Positions 24,101-35,825 of a stretch of 64,000 nt of DNA are shown here, in pieces. The notes under the pieces are model-generated. The model saw only the letters and a list, made by a program, of their open reading frames with translations, was not told the DNA's origin and made no database searches. Source of the DNA: Sthenelais limicola (lineage: Eukaryota; Annelida; Polychaeta; Phyllodocida; Sigalionidae); assembly GCA_942159475.1 (NCBI GenBank), contig OW804094.1, forward strand, positions 53,130,966 to 53,194,965, given 5' to 3'. The position numbers were made by a program, and so were the translations under genes. Position 1 is the first letter of the stretch, and every line of letters begins with the position of its first letter.

Positions 24101-27100
24101 GAAAAATATCCCAAGGATTCATTAGGACTTTGACCAATATGGATAAAATCATACATAACTCAAGACAAACATTAAGCATTGTCAATCTCCAAATATATGC
24201 CATTTGTAATCTTATGCATTGTCTTCCTTTCCCTCGTCCCACGATCCAGGGTTCTTGCTACATACATCATCTGGCAGGTTTTGGTAGACATGGCTCCTTA
24301 CCTCTACTCAGAAATTCGACGTGCGAAGGAGATACAGCAGAGCCAGGTATATGGAGCAATGACCATTGAGCAAGAACGCTGGGAAGTGTGTGTATCGAGA
24401 ACCGTGGAGTCATTTACCACAGCCGTGGATGCCCTCTATGTGGAGAAATACTCAACTGAAAAAGCAAAGGAAGAGGTGAATAATGATCATATAACCTTAT
24501 CTCTATGTTCTTGACAGTCACAGGAGGAAAGATGAATAATTAAACCGGGCCTTAATGTAGTATAGCACCTTAATCTATATTGCAATCCATCAAGCTCTAG
24601 AAGTATAGATATATGTTATTGCATATCTAATGAAATTCGCTTTTAGGCCACTGAAATCATCAATGTCCTACAAGCAAAGCTGAGCGAACAGATAGAAAGT
24701 TCCCCCTGGATGGACAGTATCACCTTGGGAACTGCAAAGGAGAAAATACTTACCATGGATAAGCTGATTGGATATCCTGATGTCGTGATGAGCCCAACGG
24801 AATTAGATGAAAAATGGCAGCACATTGTATGTTGATTCCCTTCTAGAAGTTATGACACATCCAAATGTTGCCCCACGTGAGTGGTGGCGAGATGGAAGTT
24901 CATATTCTCATATTAAAGCATTGAAATAGTATACTTCGTCCACGGTTAAGTAGTTCAAAACTATGTAATTTAGGTTTGGCCTCAAGGTTAATAATAAAAA
25001 AACGCGATTGTCCCTTTCTCTTTTAATTGAACCCCACTAACACCATTGCACAATAACCACAAGAAACCTTTGTTTCTCATCTGTCCCAAAAGGGACTGAA
25101 TACATTAATACTTCTGCTAAAGAAATGTCTAGTATAGTCATTATTCATATTTTCAGGAAGCCCTAAGTCCATACAAGGAGATAGAAAACATCAGGAAAAT
25201 GCACGAAGCAAATTATATTATGAATTTTAGGAATAGAAACCAAGTGTCCGACATTAAATGGTGAGCATTTATTTTGATTTGACTTAAATGCATACGTACA
25301 CCTCTGTTAGATAGATGGATAGCCGTATTACCATTGTGTATTATCAAGGTTTATTTCACGTAATAAAATCAATTTGAATGCTTGATGGTACGTAGATTAA
25401 GAATTTTCAAGAATAAACCACAATTTTAACTTTAATGATTTGAAGCAATAGCGTTAATTATTGTAGGAAACAGCCGGCCACGGAAGTACTTGGATTGTAT
25501 GATCGCTATAACAACATTATAAAGTTCACTGCAGGACATTTCCAATACCCATACTATGAACCTCAATTTACAAGGTATCATTACACATTACCTACCTATA
25601 TATATTCCCTGGTAAAGATTAGGAGAGAAGTTACTAGTAATCCTAATTGTCTACTCATATCCGGTCTTGTGTTATTATGTAACAATGCGTAACCTTATCA
25701 AAATATGATTAATGAATATCTATAATTATAAATTATGATGATAGTGTGGTGCCTGTGGCCAGTATTACTATCTGGCCTTGTTACTGCTGGTTCCCTATAC
25801 AGGCACTAGCTGCACTGGGTACAGTGACAGAATATTCCACTAGGTTTTTTTAGCTGGAAGATTGCTGGCAAGGACCAAGGACCTGAGATATAATGATAGT
25901 TCATTATTTAGTTCTGTACTAATTAACAGGAAGCACAATTCACTATAATATAAATTATACTATAAGAGATAACGGTTTAATTTATTCTTTACATATATTA
26001 CGTTGGTATGACGTTAGCCATGACATCAACCATGATGTGGATCCCTTAGGGTCATAGCATCATCCAGACATATCGCATCGTTCTTAGAATATTCTCCATG
26101 TCATGTTTAACGTTGGATCGTAACCTAAACATTCAGGATCCACCTGACTACATATACCTTCATGTACATCAGCTTGTTACTTCATTCATCAACAATAATC
26201 AACAGAAAGTTAAAACAGCATCAACCGCTTCTTCCATATTCTTATACCTGTTACAATAATGTTGGCCGGTATTCATGTAAGCGCAACATAGCACACCACT
26301 GCTACATATATAATTTTTATTTCCGATTAGTAGCCTACATGAAGGATATTAGTCATTAGGAGGTCTTCCTATAGCTCGCCTGTACAACTTTTGGTCAGTT
26401 TCAATAGTATAGTTGACAAGGTCTCTGTCCCATGCACCATGTAGAATTGTGAATTATTCTTAGTCATTAAAACTATTTATATTAATCGATATTTCTTTCA
26501 TGTTTCTACTTTACAGGGCAATGAAACTGGGTACATTGGGACACTTAATGGCTCATGAACTTACACATGCCATAGACAATCAAGGTCGGTATAAACAAGT
26601 GTATAGATTACCAACAATTACTATATAATAATATATAATATGCTGCATTGTGGCGTGGCCGAAATAATAATTGAACTTTAATCAACAAACAAAGTGGCAA
26701 AAGTTCTCAAGAATGTCGGTCATTAAAATCATGTATTTTATTTCGTAGTAAATGTACATTGAAACTAGGAATATAATTTCTGCAAACTGCCAATTGACCC
26801 AATTATATATCTATAATATATTATATATCTATAATAATGTGCTTCACCATGGTATACTGTTTGAAAACATTTTTATTTGGGTCTATCACTATTTAATAGG
26901 GTTACATTACAGGTGAATCAATATATGTTGTCTATATGCGAGCATATAAATATATGAATTGACTCTAGGCGGCGCCACCTCCCTGCTGCTTCAATGGTAG
27001 AGATCCGCGTCTCGTCAGTACCGCATAGAAGTCCATTCCGACAACATCTATTGACTGACTTGATTTTTTTTTCTTTATTTTGTTTGTTTTTGTTTAAATA

Positions 27101-28835
27101 AAGGCATCTGCAAGGTCGCCGGCTCCACTAGTCCGTTATCTATGGGTCTGGGAATATAATTCCGTTTGATTCAAATGAAGTTGTTCTTTTTACACCAAAC
27201 TTCTAAATTAAAGGCAGACAAAATGATGCAACTGGGAATCTGTATGATTGGTGGACTCAGAAGACGGCATTAGCTTACTCAAACTATTCCAATTGCTTTG
27301 CACAAGACATAAGTGCAACATTGCCTTTTGTAAGTAAACGTCCCTTTTATATTCTATAGAATTCTTTTATTTATGAATTTATCAAAATAAGTTGACAAAA
27401 CGGTGATACACATCCAATCGAGACTCAGTTCTCACATTGCATACATTTAGTGTAAAAAAGAATATAATACTTTTAATGGTTAAGATACTTAAGCTCTCCT
27501 TTCCTAGTTATCGATAAAAATAAATTGGACACCAGATGCCCTTTTGAAAACAACCGTTTTTACATTTTACATATAATATATCTTCATTAAATTCTGAATA
27601 TGATGCTCAATCTCCAAATAATCTCTGCATGAAAAATCATTCTCATAGTTTTATATTTACGCCATGCATCCCCTTTGTAGGCATTTGATTCATACCTCTT
27701 GCACGAAGTTATCGCTGACGCTGGTGGTGTGAAATTGGCATACAACACTTTCAAAGATTTGGAGAAATCTGAAAGACAAAGGAACATTAATGCTATGCTT
27801 CCCGGTATAGATCTTCCACCAGACCAACTTTTCTTCCTTGCATATGCCCAAGTAAGTTTAAAGGTCTGACTTGTAAATCCATTTATTATAAATAAAATAG
27901 TGGAACTAATATAACCCCCTATTCCTATGCTTATCTTTTTAAACATTTCTATTAGTTACAAAAAATATTAAAAAATACGCATAAACCTTCTTGGATTTTT
28001 GTTCATGCGTTGCCATGAATTTCTTAATACCTATGTATCTCATGATCTATTAGGTACACAACTTTTACACTTTCCTACTTTTTGATTAGCATGACTGCTT
28101 GTCTAAATCACCTGATACGCCTCACAATAATTTTACAGGCCATATCATATACTTTTAATCCATTACCAAGTGAATATATTCCGAGGGCAAACATAATGAT
28201 TGGTAACATACTGGTCAACTTGGAAGATCTATTGTTAACAGAAGTTCCGTCCCTATCTGTAATAGTTCAATATTATAATAATGGAACGTGAAATATATAG
28301 TTAAAATGCATGCCAGCACATATCTACATTATCCTAATTCTTTAACTATTATACTTATTTGATATTTCGGAATTCACACATTAATATTTACTTAGTTTGG
28401 TCGTTTTTGCCGTTTTGTTGCTGTTACCAATGAAAGAAAAAAAGACTATTCTGGGTAAAAATGTAGGATGTTTTACATTTTTACATTTTTGTAACAAGTT
28501 TGGTGACTTTCAACCTTGCAGATGTTCTGCATCCAGGACCATCTGACAGAACATAATTACAAAAGATACAGGTATGTGCTAACTATATTAACACTGCATT
28601 AGTTTTGAACATCGGTAATACTATCCAAAATATAGAGTTAAAGGTGTATACCTATAACATTATATAGTGCTAAATGACACCCATACCAACGTGCTTCAGA
28701 GTCATTACCAGACACATTTTTACATATATTTCCAGGGTTGTGAGTTCACTGAAAAACACCGAGGCCTTCGCATCTGTATACAACTGTCCGGTTGGCAGCG
28801 TAATGAATCCAAAAAATAAATGTGCGGTTTGGTAA
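18154..28835 (+). CDS. M13-family zinc metallopeptidase (neprilysin/ECE-like), 17 exons, 734 aa
   Basis: This is a type II membrane ectopeptidase; the family cleaves extracellular peptides. Exons: 18154-18168, 20635-20805, 21060-21269, 21547-21675, 21944-22120, 22535-22702, 22918-23004, 23736-23860, 24250-24475, 24647-24826, 25157-25260, 25467-25574, 26517-26584, 27214-27329, 27681-27851, 28522-28571 and 28736-28835. Together they make 2205 bp, with GT-AG junctions and consistent phases. A short cytoplasmic tail precedes the TM helix at about 18-40. The N-terminal M13 signature (PCDDFYQFACG) is in exon 3. Zinc site HELTH is 580-584; the third ligand Glu637 and Asp641 are in EVIAD; the C-terminus is CAVW. 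His696 and Arg702 match neprilysin His711 and Arg717 with the same spacing. The usual NAFY/NAYY motif is replaced by VLGLY (538-542). Length matches family norms (about 750). Exon 1 is the least certain. Confidence 0.93.
19902..19951. promoter_or_regulatory. Inverted CCAAT box plus two perfect CREs in peptidase intron 1
   Basis: ATTGG at 19902-19906 is followed by TGACGTCA at 19926-19933 and 19944-19951. Two full palindromic CREs 18 bp apart next to an NF-Y-type box look like a promoter or enhancer. Their location about 0.7 kb upstream of exon 2 could mark an alternative promoter, or an enhancer of the main one. Confidence 0.45.
20392..20461. repeat. Short direct repeat in peptidase intron 1
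   Basis: The sequence TGGTGGTAGCAAATTCTAAC occurs twice, about 44 bp apart, separated by a T-rich spacer. It is a local duplication with no assigned function. Confidence 0.8.
20635..20805 (+). CDS. M13 peptidase exon 2 (membrane anchor)
   Basis: This exon encodes a short basic tail with two cysteines (possible palmitoylation sites, inferred), then an unbroken hydrophobic helix of about 22 residues and the start of the ectodomain stalk. It ends at GAG|GTGAGT. Confidence 0.85.
21060..21269 (+). CDS. M13 peptidase exon 3 (N-terminal signature)
   Basis: This exon carries the cysteine pair of the ectodomain start and the diagnostic PCDDFYQFACG motif. It is in phase 0 at both ends. Together with the HELTH exon it makes the family assignment secure. 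Confidence 0.92.
23941..24062. mobile_element. MITE copy 2, inside peptidase intron 8
   Basis: This 122-bp copy of the 16793-16920 element has the same ends (AAGGCCCATTCACATT... and ...AATGTGAATGGGCCTT) and TA flanks. It lies in the intron between the exons 23736-23860 and 24250-24475 without disturbing splice sites. Confidence 0.87.
26517..26584 (+). CDS. M13 peptidase exon 13 (zinc-binding HELTH)
   Basis: This 68-bp exon encodes HELTHAIDNQG. Both zinc-ligand histidines and the catalytic glutamate are present. The preceding residues are HLMA where the family usually has VIG. Confidence 0.93.
26970..27090 (+). repeat. Possible tRNA-derived SINE in peptidase intron 13
   Basis: An A-box-like TTCAATGGTAGAGATCCG is followed about 40 bases later by a B-box-like GAAGTCCATTCCGAC and then by T-runs (from about 27064) that could stop Pol III. 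The boxes deviate from consensus, so this is a tentative call. Confidence 0.3.
27681..27851 (+). CDS. M13 peptidase exon 15 (third zinc ligand)
   Basis: The family motif ENIAD appears as EVIAD, retaining the Glu ligand and the Asp. The exon continues through AGG and AYN to PPDQLFFLAYAQ, which matches the M13 C-terminal domain. Confidence 0.92.
28736..28835 (+). CDS. M13 peptidase terminal exon
   Basis: The exon ends NPKNKCAVW and TAA (28833-28835), the standard M13 C-terminus with its terminal CxVW. No AATAAA lies close downstream; the nearest obvious one is near 30418, so the 3' UTR length is unknown. Confidence 0.92.
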
Positions 28836-30930
28836 TACATGTATATATAATCTTGAGGTTGACGATCATAAATTCAGTATTCATATATTATAAAATTTTA
28901 AGCACGCAAATGATTACCATTTGAAAAAGAAAGCATTTATTTTCTATTCTTGTAGAGTTCTTGGCTAATATTGGGTTGGAAAAAACCCAAAGAGTTCAAG
29001 GTGAATTGAAGTTTCCCAATGTATTAATTGACCCGATATTTTTCCAGGAGAGAGTAATAATACTATATACCGTATTGAAATAACATCAAATGATGATGAA
29101 ATATGACGACGATTCAAATCTTGTTTGTAGTAACTTGTATTTAAGTAGCACATTTATATACAGCAATATGGCTTTTAACTTGATATTAACTTGCTTCTCA
29201 TTCCATGTTGACTCTGTTCTGAGGTCTGACTTAATTACTATACATCCCGCTATACATAAGGTTAAACAGGATAAATTAAATATCCTATTCACATCCTGGT
29301 ACCCTGAAGTAACCAAGGAGAGGTCTCTAGAGCTAATATATGATTGGAGAAAAAGAAGGTACAGGGGTCACATGATCGCTAAACGAGTTAAAGCGGAGAA
29401 AATATAGAGGGGTGGCTGTTAGGCTATCTAAAGCCTATACACCAGTCATCCAATACACAAGAGATAATATAATCCCTCAGCTTGTCTGCTAACCTTACTT
29501 GTTACCAATTATCAAATTGTACCAAATGAAGTTCCAATATATCTCCGTAATTCAAATATAACTTTTTACACACAGTTCATATCTTTATTTATCATCTGAC
29601 GTTTGCTTCGCTGAAAAATATTTAACATGTCACAATGTATACAATCACATGTCACAATGTATACAATCACATAACCCAGAGACAAGTATACGGTATATAT
29701 CAAGTGTTCTGAATTCGAACTTATCGTTTATTTAAGTGGTTTATCTATACGAGGAATGCGAGAGATATTCTTTACAACTGCTATATGTAGGTTTAAATGT
29801 TTTATAGATATTGGGAAATGGAAACTAGTATTTAAAATAGATGTGCGATCCGATGGAGTCATGATAAGGTGACATGAACATAACAGTAAACTGGTAATAT
29901 GGTTATATAGTAATATGGTTACTGGTTATTATAATCATACTTTGAAATATCATTAGGAAATATCATTGTACAATGAATATGTGTTATGAAATGCTTCTTG
30001 AAAACAACATGCACCACCAACGTCCTCAGCCGAGGCTTATATTAGCCGAAGTAACACAGTGCAATACGCAAGAAATAATTTAGATGAAACTTCCAAAAGA
30101 TTTCCATTTCCCAGGCGATTATATAACAAATTGTCAACTATTACCAATTATTGCCAATAATTATAAGAGAGCTTCTAAAATGTTGATGATTCTGTTATTC
30201 TATAATGATTATTCATCAATTGTAACGCATATTGATCTATACTCTAAGTTTTTTGCAAAACCTCCTAATACACGTTTTTAGACTGTGCAATATTACTGCA
30301 TTATTCCTTATATCCATGGTTTCTCAGAATTCGTTAGAATTGTCTTTTTCCCGATTCACAGATATATTCTGAATGTATTCAGCTATCATGTTCTACTCAT
30401 AATGATACCATTGAATTTAATAAATGTGTTACAAAAACATTTTGTTGAGTATGTTCAAATGTTCGAAAGTTTAGTGTATGTATGCCTTATCCTATTTGGG
30501 TTGGTTGTAGGGTGTTACTAGTCTAGACTAATAACACCCAATTCGAATATAACTGTATGTCACCACTTAACCCCCACTCCTAATCCCTTAATTACCCCCT
30601 AAATTGAGTGGACCACACTCCCCTTCTCAGCTCAGTAATCTTCCTGAATATAACTAGGCTGGTCTCCTCAACCACATCCTCTAGAGGACCCCCCCCCCCT
30701 CGCCCCCGCCTCTCAACCTTTAATATAGGGCCTACACTGGGACGGATGGAGTCGCGTCACCATCGGTAGATCCAAACTAATTAGGGTAGACAGTCCCTCA
30801 ACCTGTTATTTGTACCGATAGCAGAAATGTGCAAAACTGCATTACTACATTCCCATTTTACATTTATCCCCTCTGAATTTGCATTCAATTTCGCCTTAAT
30901 TACCACGGCAACTTGGCACCTAGTCCAGGC
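28836..30930. other. Non-coding interval downstream of the peptidase
   Basis: This AT-rich sequence has no conserved coding frame. It presumably includes the peptidase 3' UTR. C-rich runs occur near 30690-30706. Confidence 0.45.
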
Positions 30931-31140
30931 AATCTAGCTAAAAAAGGGGCTGAGCCTAGGAAAAATTGCAACAGTAGGGTTTCTCAACGGTTTTGGGTAG
31001 TACAAGTGCCTTCGGCACTTGGATTGTAGAGGCAGTTGTGTTTCTACTTCTTATAAGAATCCAACAATTTACTGGACGTTTATTTTAATTTGGAGATATT
31101 AATTTGATTGCCAAAAATGGCTAAAATCACAGGGGGCCTA
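30930..31140 (-). repeat. Dispersed repeat copy C
   Basis: Positions 30957-31013 contain the reverse complement of the segment at about 34333-34385 (CTACCCAAAACCGTTGAGAA, then CTACTGTTGCAATT). This links it to the copies at 11630-12180 and 34220-34450. Confidence 0.7.
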
Positions 31141-31149
31141 TGTCAGGGT

Positions 31150-31306
31150 AGTAGGCCTAAGGTGTAGGAGGGAGAGAGCGAGAGAGGGAGGGACAGAGAG
31201 AGAGGAGGGGGAGAAGAGAGGGAGAGGAGAGATGAGGATGACTGATATAATAGGGTTTCATGGAAAAAAAATGTGCACCCCCCCCCCCCCCCCCACACAC
31301 ACACAC
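31150..31306. repeat. GA-rich tract and poly(C)-(AC)n simple repeats
   Basis: A GAGAGGGAGGGA-type tract at 31168-31235 is followed by a 17-base C run at 31278-31294 and then (AC)6. These are low-complexity sequences. Confidence 0.9.
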
Positions 31307-31435
31307 CTATACATCTTTCAATTTTCCTTCTCCTCCCCCTCCCCGACTACCTCCCTTGCTCTCCCTCCCCTTTTATTCCCCCTCCTTAATAATAATAATA
31401 ATGAGTAATGTGTGGACAGACATTCTTTCATAAAA

Positions 31436-31770
31436 AAAATTGTAAAAAAAGACAAGTTGGTCGTAAAAAGTTAGTCGAAAATAAATTGGTCATAAAAAAA
31501 GTTGGTAAAAAAAAAGGTGGGTCGTAAAAAAAGTTGGTCGTAAAAAATTTGGTTGAAAATAAGTTGGTTGTAAAAAAGTTGGTCGTAAAAAAGTTGGTAG
31601 AAAAAAAGATTGTGGTAAAAATAGTTGGTCGTAAAAAAGTTGGGTCGTAAAAAAGTTGGTCAAAAAAAAAGTTGGTTGAAAAAAAAGTTGGTTGAAAAAA
31701 AAATTGGGTCGTAAAAAAGGTGGTCGTAAAAAAATGGGTCGTAAAAGTTGGTTGAAAATACAGTTGGTCA
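31436..31770. repeat. A-rich minisatellite, ~15-bp unit (GTTGGTCGTAAAAAA)
   Basis: About 20 degenerate copies of a 14-16-bp unit are present. On the minus strand it yields long Phe/Thr-rich frames (FFTTNFF repeats), which are an artefact of the repeat and not genes. Confidence 0.93.
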
Positions 31771-31990
31771 CCCCCCTTCACCTCTCCTCACAGGTATGGT
31801 ATACTATAGCCCATACTAATTACGTCACGGCGATTATGCCTTTGATGGGGATGTGGGGAAGAAGGAATGACATTACTCGCACCTCATGACAAAAACAACA
31901 GGTGGATCATCATATTGACTTTGGTACCTCAACCCCAGTTCCCCCCCTTTTTATCATTTACCCTCTCCCCCAAACAATATTCTAAGACAC

Positions 31991-32028
31991 AGAGGCAGAG
32001 AGAGAGAGAGAGAGAGAGACAATGACAG

Positions 32029-32073
<45 letters not shown>

Positions 32074-32078
32074 GAGAC
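31991..32078. repeat. (GA)n/(CAGA)n microsatellite
   Basis: Alternating AG dinucleotides are interrupted by ACAGACAG segments. Confidence 0.93.
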
Positions 32079-32079
32079 T

Positions 32080-34219
32080 TATGTGTAAAGTGGCACAACC
32101 TCTGGTGGGGTCAGGTGTGATGCACTATATAGCGGCCGCCCCTAGCTCTCTATTAGAATGGCTTGACCCGCCACCCCTCTCTATTAGAGTGGTTTGACCC
32201 AGAGCGAAATAGACGGGGTACCGAGTGGAGTGGCCATGGAAAATAAATGGGGACCTCTCTCGCACAGCTGCATGTTTCTGTGTGTATGGGCTACTGAGCT
32301 GGGGAATCCCCAGGGTAAAGATTTAAGTAAGGGAGTCATTTAAGACCCATTTAAGTGATGTCCTGTTGGCCATTGGTATTTTGATTAAGGAGCCTCCATG
32401 GATGTATGACACACTGAACACTGTCTGTTGCTTTGCACACAGACCACAAGCAGTAATACAAAGAAATTAGAAACTAGCATAGAGCCAAACTATATATAGT
32501 AGCATCTTGGAGCAGATTGATTGTAATTTCTTTTTAAAAAACACCGCAAATCTTAATGTTACCTGAAGGTTTACAGTGATGCTAGGGTGTTGAATCAAAG
32601 TTGCAGGACAATTGACTTTAGTGACCTTTGATTCTAGTTGTTTTTCTTTCTGAGGGTTTTTGTATCCTCTTGAAACACAGGCAAGAATATTTTTCCTTTC
32701 TATTTTCCTCACTCTGGAGTGAGGGAACTGTTAATGACACTGTACCAAAAGCCAGGTTCATATCATGGGTTCTGGAGTCTGGAATATTTTTAATTAGTTT
32801 ACCTGAATTGAAGTGAACAATTGTAAGTTCTGATATGGAATAGTTGGTCTTAGCACAAGTAGGTGTTCTTAAGAGACATATGTTATGCTGCTATTTGGTC
32901 ATACCGTTTCCCCTTGATTTGAAAGTGCATACATATGGGTACTTACTGACCAGTTCTGTTGACAGTCAAGTCAGTCAATAATTTTGTACAACTACATGGA
33001 AACCCTCTTATAGCCTACCATACACATATTTATTCCAGATTACTTGCAGCTAAAGTGTTCAAAGTTTCTGGTTACCAATCATTACAGCATATTCTCACCA
33101 CATCTTTGCATTTAGAGAACAAAGCTCCTCTATCTTGGTAGGGATAAAAAGACTGCTATCTGTGGATTCTCAGAATACACTTATCTTCTAGTAGTTCTAC
33201 AGTGTAGAATATGAATATTTAGTGTTAAAAGGGGCTTAAAGTGACCAATCCCTTCAATCAAATGCAATCTATAACCATATACATGATATATATGGATTAG
33301 AGATAATTCCGTTTTCATGACTGAGAACAACTTCCAGTGGTATTTTTCCAAATGGTCAGGAATCTTCCTTGATCTTGTTGCTCATTGAGGCTGGTATTTT
33401 CAAAGCATCATGTGTATTGAGAACTATGCCAGTGAGAAGGGGGAACTAACTGGCTGTTCCTCCTCCCATCATATGTTCCAAAGACGTTTGTGTATCAAAT
33501 GCTATTAGAGAATTCTAGGATATCAAATGTGCACAGCACTCTTATTTATTCCAGAAATAACAGGGTATGATACAACATATGGTATTTTAGTGTCTATGAT
33601 GCAGCATACCTGAATGCCAAAGGCAAGCTGAGATATACACCACTAGATTCAAACTTGGAATGGTGTTCCATTGTATAAGTTCACAATTCCCCTCTGTACC
33701 TACCAAGTGTCCTCCTGCTCCTGATGAACTACTACAAATTATTTACTGAAACTGCTTGAATGACTGCAACAGTCAGAGGTATTCCTTCAGAAGATTAAAC
33801 TTTGAATGTATTCCAGATGTGGCCTGGCAATGGTGACAATGGTTCAAACAGTTGGCAATGGTTCAAACAGTTGAGGTGCTAACGATCAAATTAAGGACAA
33901 CATGGAGAAGAATTGATATTTCTTGAAGTATATCAGACTAATACAAATACTATTCTCTTAATATGCACTGTTCAATATGCTTGTATAACAGTTTGGATAA
34001 CAGAAACTCTTTTCCTACTTTCCTTGGTCATGAATGTTTTCAATCAAAATGAGTTCTCCTCACAGGATGCATTTGCTGGACATCTTTTCCCATTTCTTCT
34101 CTGTATCAGTACACTAACTTGATAAATACTGTTTCTATGGATTTTATGATTGTTTCATTGGATTCCCTATGCCTGAAAACCTTAAAAAAGTATGTTCACA
34201 CTTGAATATATATTGATTC
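32080..34219. other. Non-coding interval with no recognised gene
   Basis: There is no conserved frame. The only structure noted is an 18-bp tandem duplication (CAATGGTTCAAACAGTTG) at about 33836-33873. Confidence 0.4.
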
Positions 34220-34450
34220 TACACTGAGTAATGGCGTTTCAAAGTTTGAGTGGCGGCCATTTTGTTTTTTGAGATTTTGGGCGTGTTCCCCTACCTAGAT
34301 TTTTCTAGACTTTTAATATGGTGATAAGGGGCACTCATACTACCCAAAACCGTTGAGAAACCTACTGTTGCAATTATTCCTAGGTCCAACCCTATTTTTA
34401 CTGGACTAACCACCTTGTGCGTTACTTCGCAAATTCACCACGCCCTACTC
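34220..34450 (+). repeat. Dispersed repeat copy D
   Basis: This segment shares GGCGGCCATTTTG, AGACTTTTAATATGG and the CCAAAACCGTTGAGAAACC block with copies B and C. It ends near ACCTTGTGCGTTACTT, which resembles the right edge of the 10511-11048 foldback. Confidence 0.65.
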
Positions 34451-34848
34451 GCGAATCTGCATTTCTACCAACGAATCTCCATACATGGAGAATCGTTGTT
34501 TCTACTGAAGCGCTGAAACCGGCTGAAACTCACCCAGTTTCCCATCCCCTCCCCCATCAAATCCCATCAACAACTCCACTGTCACTCCTTGGGAACAAAG
34601 CACATGTCCAATGGATTTTGTACTGATTTAATGACATATTATAGGCATAATCTCAGGAGATTTGTTCATGAATGGAATAAAATTGATAACAAGTTCTTGC
34701 AAAATTTCAGATGAAGATTATTCTCACAATATAGGATGTTTTGAAGAAAATATTTTTTTCAATTTTAATCAAGTGAAAGACCCATTCTAGGGCCAATATT
34801 TAATCTATGCAATTTCATATCATGTTGTGTATATGTATGATGGTGCAG

Positions 34849-35046
34849 GGTTGGTTCTCGCCAGAAGAAACTGGAAGCATAGGGGGTCCTGGACGAGATA
34901 TGACTACCGCTTTTTCTGTGAAAAATCCGACAGGCTACTTCCTCAGCACCAATTATGTCATACCTGATACATCAAAGAACGCAATAGAGAGAGAAACGCC
35001 ATTTATAGCCCACTTTTCAACATCACTGTATAGGAATCAGCAATGA
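34849..35046 (+). CDS. Possible terminal exon of an unrecognised gene
   Basis: After an acceptor-like GTATGATGGTGCAG the frame runs GGT TGG TTC TCG to TGA at 35044-35046 (about 65 codons). Its amino-acid composition is balanced and protein-like (GWFSPEETGS, then NPTGYFLSTN), unlike the surrounding AT-rich shadows. No family is recognised, and no upstream exon was found in the preceding few kb. It may be a chance frame, a retained pseudo-exon, or the last exon of a gene with long introns. Confidence 0.25.
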   Translation, partial: GWFSPEETGSIGGPGRDMTTAFSVKNPTGYFLSTNYVIPDTSKNAIERETPFIAHFSTSLYRNQQ

Positions 35047-35589
35047 TATCCACCTTAATAGCATCTACAGACATTTTCCTCTCAATTTCATCAGGAATTG
35101 ATGCGTCATTAATGCACACAACCAATGGTAGAGTCAGGTTTAGGCATCAGAAATATATGGAACTTTTGAACATAGCCATATTCCTGCACACAGGCACAGT
35201 TTGTTTTGAATATTTTATTCAGCATTGACCATTATGTAATACACTATTCTCAGAACAAGCAGGTTTACATATACAAAATATAACATAGAGGAGTTGTAGT
35301 TGAATATATGTAAAGGTTGTGAAGTATTGAAAAGAATTGTTAATGTACTGCATATTGATTGAAATTCTGAATATTGTTGATGATAGTGCTTAATTATTGG
35401 ATGAATGAAGAATAGAGGCGACGCAAGAAAACATCCACATGGTGGACAGGCATTTTTTTATAACCATATATAATTGTACGGCCATATTTGTAATAAAAAA
35501 AAGACAAAATGATAGAAAAAGTGATACTCAAATACGTGGAGTTTATAGTGATAAAAAAAAATTGTAAAAATTATAACCTAGGGCTGTGT

Positions 35590-35825
35590 CTGTATAGTTT
35601 TCATGTCTTCATCTGGAGTAATGGTATGAAGAAGAGCACAGTCATCTGTGTACATGATTATTTGTCCCTTGAAGGAGGGTCACATTGTTAATATACACAA
35701 TGAACAATAAAGGGTCTAGTATACTGCCCTGAGCGACACCAGCATGTAAGGATAGTCAGTCAGAGGTAGTGTTGTTTGAGAATACCTGTTGTTCACGATT
35801 TACAGAATAGGATCTCAGAAGTGTT
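35590..35825 (-). pseudogene. Degenerate LINE (non-LTR) reverse-transcriptase fragment
   Basis: Read on the minus strand, the text gives SYSVNREQQ and then GVAQGSILDPLLFIVYIN, the RT palm motif of non-LTR retrotransposons (usual form GVPQGSILGPLLF.IYIND). After a one-base frameshift it gives YTDDCALL, corresponding to the catalytic YADD box. An in-frame stop and the frameshift show it is dead. The fragment runs right up to the left edge of the 839-bp satellite, where homology to the LINE appears to be cut. Confidence 0.8.

Noticed and set aside
29090..29407. 105-codon plus-strand ORF downstream of the peptidase
   Set aside because: It has no domain, no splice context and an AT-rich composition like the flanks; the peptidase already ends at 28835.
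31428..31781. Long Phe/Thr-rich minus-strand ORFs
   Set aside because: They are translations of an A-rich 15-bp minisatellite in several frames, with no signal or domain.
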